From: Candidatus Hydrogenedentota bacterium
GTDB taxonomy: Bacteria; Hydrogenedentota; Hydrogenedentia; Hydrogenedentales; CAILVY01
DNA length: 33,015 nucleotides
Assembly (NCBI GenBank): GCA_029565395.1
Contig: JAKQOG010000235.1
Location: 1 to 33,015, forward strand
Reading direction: 5' to 3'
The notes below the pieces were generated by a model, which ran no database searches, was not told the origin of the DNA, and worked only from the letters and a program-made list of their open reading frames with translations. The translations under genes were made by a program, and so were the position numbers. Shown here one piece after another: positions 8,521-16,242 of this stretch; positions within the stretch are counted from its first letter, which is position 1; each line of letters begins with the position of its first letter.

Positions 8521-8784
8521 TTATTCCATAGCCGCCGCCTGCGATTCTTCCAGCGGGAGGCTTTCCGTATACAAAGTTTCTGGACACAAATCAGCGCCAT
8601 TAGGCCATTCGACCGTATCAAACGATATACGGACATCCTTGAATGTGTTTTCATCCCGTAATGCTTTGAACACCCCTGTGTCCAAGTATGGGGTCAAGTC
8701 AAAAACACGTTGTTCCCCATTTTCAAAGGTTAACAATAACCGGAATTCCGGCAAAGGTTGAACTGCTTTTATCCCTAAATACAT
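8521..8784 (-). CDS. DUF2442 domain protein
   Basis: This small cytoplasmic protein of 87 aa has the DUF2442 pattern: a first strand with V.PLP.F.L.LTFENGE.R.FDL.PYL, then F..LRDE..F..V.......EWPNGADLCPETLY. DUF2442 proteins often occur next to DUF4160 proteins in putative toxin-antitoxin pairs, but no DUF4160 partner can be read on either side here, so it is solitary. The start at 8784 has AGGTG 5 nt upstream; the upstream in-frame start at 8802 lacks a ribosome site. It is divergent from the next gene across 136 bp. Confidence 0.75.
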   Translation of the reverse strand: MYLGIKAVQPLPEFRLLLTFENGEQRVFDLTPYLDTGVFKALRDENTFKDVRISFDTVEWPNGADLCPETLYTESLPLEESQAAAME

Positions 8785-8920
8785 AGTGTCACCTGTGTGC
8801 ATTAACGTAACGGTTCGATTTTAAAAGGAAAGTCACCTTAAAACATGCTTATCGTCGGCATAATGGATTATAGTGGTCTGAAGCGTTAAAAACATCAAAT
8901 AGTCGGGAGGGCTGAGTCCG

Positions 8921-10162
8921 ATGTTAACCTTCTTTATCTGCATATTGCCACTGTTCTCTACCATGTCCCCCGGCCCCTATGCATTTGATGGGCGTATGCC
9001 GCAGGAGACATTGGAGCGGTATTTGTCGCGGTCCATTACGTTTATGGACCTGTTAAGCGGGGTGGGGAACGTGGAGGACAACCTCCGGATGCTGAACAAT
9101 ATTGGGGCGAAATTCGCAGGCCGCACGATATACCGCTGGGGGAGTGAAAGTGGAATTGAAGCGCTATGCGCCAAAGCCAAACCCATCGCGGAGAAGGCCC
9201 ATGCCCTGATGCCGGACCTGATTTTACAAGGGGCGGTATTTGAAATTATTACACGGGATGTAGAGAAAGTGCATATCCCTGCCTGGGCTTTTGAGGAATT
9301 CGGTCTGCCCGTGGAAGACCGCTGCTTCCGGTACACGGAGATGATCTATCCGGAAGGCCCGCTGGTGAATAACTGGAGCGAGGGGGCATCCGTGCCAGAT
9401 ATCAGCCGCCGGGAAACACAGATGTGGTTCTTCTACGCTTCGGCCATGTATATCAACATTGGCGTCGAAGGAATCCACTATGGGCAAGTGGAATTGATGA
9501 ACCGGCGGGACAAAGATAATGCTGGTTGGTTTGATACCCTTGAGCGGGTCCGCCGGTATGCCTCCAGCCATGCCTGCCGACATTTTGTGTTGTGTGATGC
9601 GCATGTGCCCGGCGGCGGGATTGTACGCGATGGGAAACTCCTCCTCGATTTTCATGCCTTCCCACTGCGCGTTAAAGAAGTGGTGGAAAAACCGCAAGAA
9701 GGCATTTTGGAGGTGGGATTTCTCGACAGTATCTACCGGCGGAGCGCGGGCGGGATCACGCCCAGCGGTTGGTCGTGCGAGCATCTCCCCTATCTGGTGG
9801 AATTGGATAATTTCGGGAACAATGGCAAGCTTGATCAGCCCAGTGGCACGCATTTTCCCTGGGGATATGATGAGATCACGTGGTTTGCGCGTCAGAGCGA
9901 AGAGTATCGCAATGCATGGCTGCGGTATGCAGTGCGCTGGCTGAAAATGCACGATCCCATTGGCTATTTGGAGATGCCGGGCAGCCGGTGTTTATCGCCC
10001 TCGGCCCAGAATGAAACCTGGTATTTCGCCAATACCCGGAGCGATGCCACACCCGGCGGATTTAATCAGGAAGAAACCATCAAGTCCATATGGGCGGGAA
10101 CTATCGCAGAAAAAAGTAGAATAAAAAAGGAGAGTGATATTTCGCGTAAAGGTGCAAATTAG
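8921..10162 (+). CDS. uncharacterised, probably exported barrel-like protein
   Basis: I do not recognise a named family. The 413-aa protein opens with a hydrophobic stretch (LTFFICILPLF) that could act as a weak signal peptide. Alternating strand-helix segments follow: GAKFAGRTIYRWG, PDLILQGAVFEII, a Trp-rich region with NIGVEGIHYGQVELM, HFVLCDAHVPGGG, and LPYLVELDNFG. Glu/Asp residues at the strand ends make a TIM-barrel glycoside-hydrolase-like fold plausible, but that is inference. GGGAGGG lies about 10 nt before the ATG at 8921. It sits 59 bp before the glycyl radical enzyme on the same strand, so the two may be co-transcribed and could share a substrate. The C-terminal tail is rich in Lys/Arg. 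Confidence 0.7.
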   Translation: MLTFFICILPLFSTMSPGPYAFDGRMPQETLERYLSRSITFMDLLSGVGNVEDNLRMLNNIGAKFAGRTIYRWGSESGIEALCAKAKPIAEKAHALMPDLILQGAVFEIITRDVEKVHIPAWAFEEFGLPVEDRCFRYTEMIYPEGPLVNNWSEGASVPDISRRETQMWFFYASAMYINIGVEGIHYGQVELMNRRDKDNAGWFDTLERVRRYASSHACRHFVLCDAHVPGGGIVRDGKLLLDFHAFPLRVKEVVEKPQEGILEVGFLDSIYRRSAGGITPSGWSCEHLPYLVELDNFGNNGKLDQPSGTHFPWGYDEITWFARQSEEYRNAWLRYAVRWLKMHDPIGYLEMPGSRCLSPSAQNETWYFANTRSDATPGGFNQEETIKSIWAGTIAEKSRIKKESDISRKGAN

Positions 10163-10164
10163 CA

Positions 10165-10183
10165 GGGGGGGAGGGGGTTGGGG
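10165..10183 (+). other. G-tract run, candidate G-quadruplex
   Basis: The coding strand has runs of 7, 5 and 4 Gs separated by A and TT, between the stop of the preceding gene and the glycyl radical enzyme start. The 7-G run can supply two tracts, giving the four needed for an intramolecular quadruplex. It would lie in the leader of the downstream gene if the two are co-transcribed. Confidence 0.4.
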
Positions 10184-10221
10184 TATCATAAACGTTAAAC
10201 GTGTCACGGGAGTAAAGCCGG

Positions 10222-12618
10222 ATGCAGACTGAGACCGCCAGCACATGCGCGCCGAAGGTATGGCGCGCTTCGGACGCCCTGTCGGACCGCGTGAAACGCT
10301 TGCGGGAGGAATATTGGTCGTTTGACACGCGGGCCTTCCGCAATGAGGTGTTGCCGCTGTCCACTGGAACATCCTGGGACACAGTGTATTCGTTTGCCCA
10401 TTGGACGAATGTCCCGGAGATCATGCCGTTCCAGCGGGCGTATGAGGATTCGCTCCGGGCGGCCGCGCGGCCGGTTCCGCTGCCGGATACTTTCTGGAAA
10501 CACCCGATCATTCTTCGCCGTGCGATGTTTTTTTCGGAAGTGCTTCGCCACCATCTTCCCGTGGATATTTTGGAGGGCGAACTCATCGTTGGGGGGCGGT
10601 TTAACGTGGCCCTGTCGCATTGTCTTACGAAACGCGAGGCCAAGCTTCGGGCGAAGAAATCCGAGGCCATCCGGCGCGCCGTGGTTGAGTTGTCCGAGGT
10701 GGGCGTGGGCAATTGCGGGGCGATTCCAGGCCATCTGATTCCCGATTATCCGAAAGTGCTCCGCATCGGATTTTGCGGCATTGCAGAGGAAATCCGGGCA
10801 ACGCTCACGCAAGAAAACGATGGGGAAAAACGCGCGGCGCTGGAAGCATTTTTACTATGCTGTGAGGCCGCACGCGGCTTTGCGGCACGGTATGCGGATC
10901 GGGCCGAAGCGCTGGCGGGCACGGCCACGCCTGAACGCGCGCGGGAATTGCAGGAGGTGGCGCGCATCTGCCGGAAGGTTCCCTGGCAGCCCGCCGAGAC
11001 CTTTCACGAGGCGTTGCAATCGCTGTGGTTCACGCACATGTTGGTGCTGGTATGCGAATCGTATCCCGGCGCGGGCACGTCCTTCGGGCGTTTCGATCAG
11101 TTTTTGTGGCCGTATTTCCAACACGATCTCGCCGTCGAGCGGATCACGCCGGATTTCGCGCGGGAACTGCTCCGCTGTTTCTGGATCAAGCCTAATTATG
11201 CCTATGATTTTCAGGGCAGGGTGGGCCGCAACCAGGGGATCAATTCGTCGTTCGGACAATTAATCACGCTGTCGGGATGCGGGCCGGATGGTGAAGATCT
11301 GAGCAACGACCTTACGTACCTCTGCCTGGATGTTATCGAAGAAATGAACCTGCTCGAACCCAAGCCGAATGTGCGGTTGCACGCAAAAACGCCGGAGCGT
11401 TTGCTGCACCGTGCCTGTGAGATTCTGGCGAGTGCGCAGGGCGCTCCGTTTTTGCTGAATTTCGACGAAGCCTCGATACGCGGCTTGCGCTGGCAAGGAC
11501 TGCCCGAAGGCGAGTTGTGGGACTATGCGCCGGTGGGCTGCCTGGAAAATACCCGGCAGGGCGATGATCGCTCCGGCACGGTCGATGTGAATTTTAATCT
11601 CGCCAAGCCGGTGGAACTGACGCTATTCCAAGGCCGCGATTTAGCGACGGGTTGTCAGGTTGGCCCAAGAACCCCCGATCCGCGCACCATGCCGGATTGG
11701 GCAGCATTTGAGGCGGCGTTCCGGCAACAGCTCTCCGCAAGCCTGTGTTTGTTGGTGGATCAGACGAACGCGGCGGACACCCTTCGCGCGCGGTACGAGC
11801 CCACGCCGTATTTATCATGTCTGGTGGGCGGCTGCATCGAAAAGCGGCTGGATATTACGGCGGGTGGGGCGCGGCACAATTATCTCACGGTGGAAGGCGC
11901 GGCCCTGGCCACGGCAGCCGATTCGCTGTCCGCGGTGAAACAGTTGGTGTTTGAAGAGAAGCGGGTATCCATGGGAGCCCTGATTGCGGCGATTGAGAAA
12001 AATTTCGAAGGGGAGGAACTGCTTCGCCAGATTTTACAGAATAAGGCGCCGAAATACGGGAATGATCATCCGGCGGCGGACCGGATGGCGCGGGATCTTA
12101 CCCACTGGTGGGCGGAGGAGACGACCCGGCATGTGACGCCGCAGACGGGCAAACGCTACCGCGCCGGATATCTCTCCTGGAATTACGGTATTGCGTATGC
12201 CCCCCTGACCGCGGCCACGCCGGACGGACGCAAGCGCGGAACCCATCTCGCCAACGGCGTGGCGGCTGCGCCCGGCATGGATCGGGAAGGCCCCACGGCC
12301 GCCGCGCGATCCGTGGACAATCTCGAATTGGAAGTGGTGCCCAATGGCGCGTCGCATACGATATCGCTGTCGCCATCGCTGGTGCGGGATGCGGAGCATC
12401 TGCAAAAACTGGCGGGATTCTTGCGCGGGTATTGCGAGCATGGCAGCACGGCGTTGCAAATCAATATGATCGACGTGGAAACCCTGCGTCAGGCGCAAAA
12501 ACATCCGGATGAGTTTCGCAATTTATTGGTGCGTGTAACCGGGTATAATGCCTATTTCGCCAATTTAGGCCGTGAAATACAAGATGAGATCATCGCGCGC
12601 GAGGCACACCGCCTCTAG
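10222..12618 (+). CDS. glycyl radical enzyme, pyruvate formate-lyase superfamily
   Basis: This 798-aa enzyme has the full glycyl radical layout. The active-site loop reads GCLEN with C440 as the thiyl cysteine and E442 as the probable acid/base, matching the GCxE form of glycyl radical dehydratases/lyases rather than the Cys-Cys of pyruvate formate-lyase. The radical glycine is G774 in RVTGYNAYFANLG, 25 residues from the C-terminus, where the family places it. The length is normal. A carbon-carbon, carbon-oxygen or carbon-nitrogen lyase on a polar substrate is likely, but the exact reaction cannot be read from the motifs. A radical-SAM activase is required and none is encoded in the window. 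GGGAG lies 10 nt upstream of the ATG. Oxygen sensitivity of the family implies at least facultatively anaerobic life. Confidence 0.9.
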   Translation: MQTETASTCAPKVWRASDALSDRVKRLREEYWSFDTRAFRNEVLPLSTGTSWDTVYSFAHWTNVPEIMPFQRAYEDSLRAAARPVPLPDTFWKHPIILRRAMFFSEVLRHHLPVDILEGELIVGGRFNVALSHCLTKREAKLRAKKSEAIRRAVVELSEVGVGNCGAIPGHLIPDYPKVLRIGFCGIAEEIRATLTQENDGEKRAALEAFLLCCEAARGFAARYADRAEALAGTATPERARELQEVARICRKVPWQPAETFHEALQSLWFTHMLVLVCESYPGAGTSFGRFDQFLWPYFQHDLAVERITPDFARELLRCFWIKPNYAYDFQGRVGRNQGINSSFGQLITLSGCGPDGEDLSNDLTYLCLDVIEEMNLLEPKPNVRLHAKTPERLLHRACEILASAQGAPFLLNFDEASIRGLRWQGLPEGELWDYAPVGCLENTRQGDDRSGTVDVNFNLAKPVELTLFQGRDLATGCQVGPRTPDPRTMPDWAAFEAAFRQQLSASLCLLVDQTNAADTLRARYEPTPYLSCLVGGCIEKRLDITAGGARHNYLTVEGAALATAADSLSAVKQLVFEEKRVSMGALIAAIEKNFEGEELLRQILQNKAPKYGNDHPAADRMARDLTHWWAEETTRHVTPQTGKRYRAGYLSWNYGIAYAPLTAATPDGRKRGTHLANGVAAAPGMDREGPTAAARSVDNLELEVVPNGASHTISLSPSLVRDAEHLQKLAGFLRGYCEHGSTALQINMIDVETLRQAQKHPDEFRNLLVRVTGYNAYFANLGREIQDEIIAREAHRL

Positions 12619-12638
12619 CGTTTCGGAGTGTGACTCAG

Positions 12639-14900
12639 ATGAAAAAACATAGATCCATAAAGTTCGACATATGCAAGGGGTTCCTCTTCTGCGCGGCGCT
12701 GCTGTGCCTGGGGGGATGCCCCACGGATCCGGAAGATCCCGATCTGAATCCCGCCACCCGCCTGTTTCTGACCAAAATGAAATACTCCGCCACCGGACAA
12801 CCCTTTGCAGTGACCGCGGGTGATGTGAACAAAGATGGGCGTAATGATCTCGTAACGGCAAACCAAGGCGGCAACAACGTGTCGGTGCTTCTGGCCAAGG
12901 ACACAGGCGGGTTCAATAAACAGGTTATGTATGCGGTGGGGACGGCGCCCGCGGCGGTCGTGATTGCGGATGTGAATAACGATACGAACCCGGATGTCCT
13001 TACGGCCAACAGCGGCACATCGGATATGTCCTTGCTGTTGGGCGTGGGGGACGGCACGTTCGGCGCGGAAACGCGTGTGGCCTTGACGGCGGACGCCGCA
13101 CCCCTTTCCATGGCCGCAGTGGATTTGGATAGCAATGCCACGATCGATTTGGTGTCAGCGGATACCGGCTTGGGCACTGTATCGGTGTTGTTGGGCGCGG
13201 GCGACGGAACATTTGCCGCACCGGTGTCCTACGCCGTGGGTGAGCAACCCCGTTCGGTGATCGCCGCCGATCTCAATGGCGATAGCCAACCGGACATCAT
13301 AGCGGCCAATCGCAACACCAACAACGTGTCCGTTTTGTTCAATCTGGGGGCCGGGGTATTTGCCGCTGCCGTGAATCTCGCCGCGGGGGTCAGCCCGCGC
13401 ATGGTGGGCGCGGCAGACCTGAACGATGATTTCTGGTGCGATCTGGTGGTGAGCAATCCCGGTTCCGGCGATGTGTCGCTGATTTTAAACCTTGGCGGAG
13501 GAACCTTTGCGGCAGCCGTTTCTCTTCCTTTTGAGAGCGGCCTGCCCACCCGTTTCGCACTGGCCGATTTTAATAATGACGGGCACACCGACCTTGCGGC
13601 GCTGTTGTTCAGCACAGATGCGGAACCCGTGCCGGTGGGTGCGATGTCGGTGCGGCTGGGCGATGGTGCAGGCGGGTTTGGGGCGGAGCGCGTATTTGGC
13701 GCCGGACTGCAATCCTTCGACTTGATTCCGGCAGCTATAAACGCAGACAGTCATGTTGATTTGATTTCCGCCGATCCCAATGCGGATGAGATATCCATTA
13801 TGTATGGCCGCGGGGGCGGGGCTTTTGAGAGCGATGAACACTTCCCCGACGGAGACAATCCCAGGGTCGTGAAGACGGCGGATCTTAACCGTGACAACGA
13901 TGCGGACATCCTGGCTATCAATCAGGATTCACGGGACTTGGCCGTGCTTCTGGGCAACGGCGATGGCACCTTTCAGCCGGAAATCAGTACGGCCGTGTCC
14001 GACATGCCGCGCGCCATGCAAGTGGGGTACATCAATGCGGACAATTTTCTGGATGTAGTGGTTACGAATCTGAACAAGAGCCGCGTGTCCATCTTTTTAG
14101 GCCGAGGTGACGGATCTTTTCAGAGTGAGCGCTTTGCTTCCGTGCTTCCCGCGGGCGTCAGCGGTTCCGCGGACCCGCGCTCCATCGCCATGGCGGATAT
14201 TAACGGCGATACCATGCTCGATTTGGTGACGGGCAATTCCAATATGGATTTCGTTTCGGTTCTCATCGGTAAAGGCACGGGGAATTTTGAGACGGCGCAA
14301 GCCGCCGCCGACAAGAACAACTTTCCTTTGGACGTGCATTTGGCGGACATCAACGGCGATGGAAAACTCGATTTGGTGTTTGTCAGCACCAACAATCCGG
14401 AGGATCCCGGTGATGAGGCCTTGCCGCGGGTTGTGCGCTATCTGGGCAATGGCGACGGCACCTTTGACGACGACAGCCGGGAACGTTATGAGACGGGGCC
14501 GCAGCCCCGCGCCATGGCTATGGGCGATGTTGACCGTGATGGGTTTATTGACGTTGTGACGGCGCATAGCGGTGATGACAGCGTGTATGTGCTGTATGGA
14601 CGCGGCTCCGGGAAATTTATGCGGGGGGAACGGGTGCGGGTGGGCGCCAGCCCCAACTCCGTGACGCTGGCGGATATTAATCAAGACGGTCAACCCGATA
14701 TCATCACCACGAATGACAGCGATTTCCTGTCGGTGCTGACGAATCGGGGCAGCCGCAAATATAATTCAGTGCAGACGCACTTTTGCGGTTCCTATCCCAT
14801 CAGCGGGGTTATTGTCGATGTGAACGAAGACGGCCAGCCCGACGTCGTCGTCGGAAACCGCGCCATCAATGACATTTCTGTGTTACTGGGGGCGCCGTGA
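12639..14900 (+). CDS. FG-GAP/VCBS repeat lipoprotein
   Basis: This 753-aa exported protein has a lipoprotein signal (charged MKKHRSIKF, a hydrophobic core, then the lipobox LGGC). About fourteen repeats of roughly 50 residues follow, each with a calcium-loop motif of the type D-[VILF]-[ND]-x-D-x-x-x-D and a V-S-V-L-L-G-x-G-D-G-x-F strand pair. FG-GAP/VCBS repeats fold as integrin-alpha-like beta-propellers, so two seven-bladed propellers are plausible. They usually mediate surface adhesion or protein binding. The ATG at 12639 is preferred over the GTG at 12630, because GGAG lies 10 nt before it and only 1 nt before the GTG. It follows the glycyl radical enzyme by 20 bp and probably shares its transcript, but no functional link is evident. 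Confidence 0.88.
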   Translation: MKKHRSIKFDICKGFLFCAALLCLGGCPTDPEDPDLNPATRLFLTKMKYSATGQPFAVTAGDVNKDGRNDLVTANQGGNNVSVLLAKDTGGFNKQVMYAVGTAPAAVVIADVNNDTNPDVLTANSGTSDMSLLLGVGDGTFGAETRVALTADAAPLSMAAVDLDSNATIDLVSADTGLGTVSVLLGAGDGTFAAPVSYAVGEQPRSVIAADLNGDSQPDIIAANRNTNNVSVLFNLGAGVFAAAVNLAAGVSPRMVGAADLNDDFWCDLVVSNPGSGDVSLILNLGGGTFAAAVSLPFESGLPTRFALADFNNDGHTDLAALLFSTDAEPVPVGAMSVRLGDGAGGFGAERVFGAGLQSFDLIPAAINADSHVDLISADPNADEISIMYGRGGGAFESDEHFPDGDNPRVVKTADLNRDNDADILAINQDSRDLAVLLGNGDGTFQPEISTAVSDMPRAMQVGYINADNFLDVVVTNLNKSRVSIFLGRGDGSFQSERFASVLPAGVSGSADPRSIAMADINGDTMLDLVTGNSNMDFVSVLIGKGTGNFETAQAAADKNNFPLDVHLADINGDGKLDLVFVSTNNPEDPGDEALPRVVRYLGNGDGTFDDDSRERYETGPQPRAMAMGDVDRDGFIDVVTAHSGDDSVYVLYGRGSGKFMRGERVRVGASPNSVTLADINQDGQPDIITTNDSDFLSVLTNRGSRKYNSVQTHFCGSYPISGVIVDVNEDGQPDVVVGNRAINDISVLLGAP

Positions 14901-14966
14901 TATCTTGTCGGAGTTGCGATCTCCTAACTTTCGATGGCAACTACCGGAAGAACAAAAATTTCAACG

Positions 14967-15410
14967 CTGGGAGGGCGAGGCTCCTGCCGAGCCGTAGAAC
15001 AAGATCAGAAACAATGCCTTATAACACTGTATGTGGATGTTTTGTTCTACGGCTCGGCAGGAGAGGCTGTCTGAAAATTATTTAATACTACGTGAAAAGG
15101 CAACGATATCCCGATGGGATTCAACAACCCAGCCCAGGGTAAGCGAAGCGCCACCCTGGGTAGGCAAGACCACCCCAATTGATGTTACTCTGTAAGAGTT
15201 CCATAAAATATTTTGTACAACTCTTTCAGAGTATCCTCCATGGGGAAATCCTACACACCCAGGATGGCGCTTCGCTTATCCTGGGCTGAGTTGTCCATCC
15301 CCTGCGGGGATGAATACTTTTTACCAACACCCCGTGTTGGATCATTTCCACGTTCCCTGAAACGGGATTTTACGAATTTTCAGACAGCCTCCGGAGCCTC
15401 GCCCTCCCAG
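14967..15410. repeat. 444-bp nested foldback repeat element
   Basis: The segment between two convergent genes folds back on itself over its whole length. The pairs, from outside in, are: 18 bp perfect (14967-14984 with 15393-15410, CTGGGAGGGCGAGGCTCC and its complement); 17 bp perfect (15063-15079 with 15375-15391, containing GGCTGTCTGAAAATT); 37 bp with three mismatches (15125-15161 with 15257-15293); and 15 bp with one mismatch at the tip (15186-15200 with 15219-15233). No transposase or convincing ORF lies inside. It looks like a non-autonomous mobile or REP-type element and could also act as a bidirectional terminator. Confidence 0.85.
14981..15063. repeat. hairpin inserted in the left arm of the foldback element
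   Basis: A perfect 22-bp inverted repeat (14981-15002 with 15042-15063, core GCCGAGCCGTAGAACAA) with a 39-nt loop interrupts only the left arm of the 444-bp element. In the right arm the matching place reads CTCCGGAG. In the left arm about 75 bp (14985-15059) sit between CTCC and GGAG, so it looks like a hairpin inserted into the centre of that 8-bp palindrome. Confidence 0.75.
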
Positions 15411-15441
15411 ATGAGGGACATTTTTAAAAAGGGAAGGAAGC

Positions 15442-16029
15442 TTATTCCGGCTTCGTGGTGAACCGGTATTCTTCCGCATAGGATTGCAGGGTGTCGCGGA
15501 GCATCTTGCGGCCACGGTACAGACGAGACATGACGGTTCCCAGAGGGCAATTCATTTTTTCCGCGATGTCCTTATAGGACATGTCTTCGAGGTCGGCCAT
15601 GATCACGGCGCCCCGGAAGTCCTCCGGCAACTCCTCAATGGCTTTCTTGACCCGGTCATCGAGCAGTTCCATTAAATCCTCGCGAGAGCCGTGGGTCATG
15701 TCTACACGCACATCCGGATCGGGGCTGGTTTCTTCGATAGGCTCCGCACCGGTTAATTCCACGGTTGTGGGCCGGCGCGATTTCCGGCGATACTCGTTAA
15801 TAAATGTATTGCGCAGAATAGTGAGCAGCCACGCCTTGATATAGGTGCCTTCTTTAAACTTATCGTGGAAACGCAATGCTTTCACCAGGGTGTTCTGGGT
15901 GAGATCTTCCGCATCGGCTTTATTGCGGGTAAGGCGCAATGCGACCCCATGGAGCATGTCCAGGTGTTCCAACACCTGGTCTTCAAACTCCTTCGACCGC
16001 TTAGGCGGCAATGTGGCCGTTGTGCTCAT
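15442..16029 (-). CDS. ECF-type RNA polymerase sigma factor
   Basis: This is a 195-aa sigma70-family factor. Region 2 spans about residues 23-84 (LHGVALRLTRNKADAEDLTQNTLVKA, then KAWLLTILRNTFINEYRR). Region 4 spans about 126-180 (IEELPEDFRGAVIMADLEDMSY, then DIAEKMNCPLGTVMSRLYRGRKML). A 40-residue acidic linker joins them, with no regions 1 or 3, as in extracytoplasmic-function sigmas. The frame stays open well upstream (to 16449), but homology begins at the ATG at 16029 and the extra sequence would overlap the promoter of the divergent gene. The ribosome site at 16029 is weak. No anti-sigma factor gene is adjacent on either side, so its control is not apparent. Confidence 0.92.
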   Translation of the reverse strand: MSTTATLPPKRSKEFEDQVLEHLDMLHGVALRLTRNKADAEDLTQNTLVKALRFHDKFKEGTYIKAWLLTILRNTFINEYRRKSRRPTTVELTGAEPIEETSPDPDVRVDMTHGSREDLMELLDDRVKKAIEELPEDFRGAVIMADLEDMSYKDIAEKMNCPLGTVMSRLYRGRKMLRDTLQSYAEEYRFTTKPE

Positions 16030-16202
16030 AGTCCACAATCCATGGGTAAATCCTTTGTAAAAAAACCGTCCCCGGGCAGTCCTCCCGAATCCTGCCCAAG
16101 CTTCACACGCACATCCTAACAAGGTTGAGGGGATACGGTCAATTCTTCTACTTGTGCCATATGCCCTAAGAATCAATTGCACGATTTTTTCTTTAAACCG
16201 GT

Positions 16203-16208
16203 TATAAT
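16203..16208 (+). promoter_or_regulatory. -10 box of the uroporphyrinogen-decarboxylase-like gene
   Basis: A perfect TATAAT lies 34 bp before the ATG at 16243. No good -35 box is found at 16-18 bp; TTGCAC at 16177-16182 is 20 bp away. The box supports the shorter start of the gene. Confidence 0.4.
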
Positions 16209-16242
16209 GAATGCACAGGTGGAAACTAAAGAGGTGACTGAC

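Noticed and set aside
15213..15461. 82-aa open frame on the plus strand
   Set aside because: It lies across the right half of the foldback repeat and its composition reflects the repeat, not a protein family.
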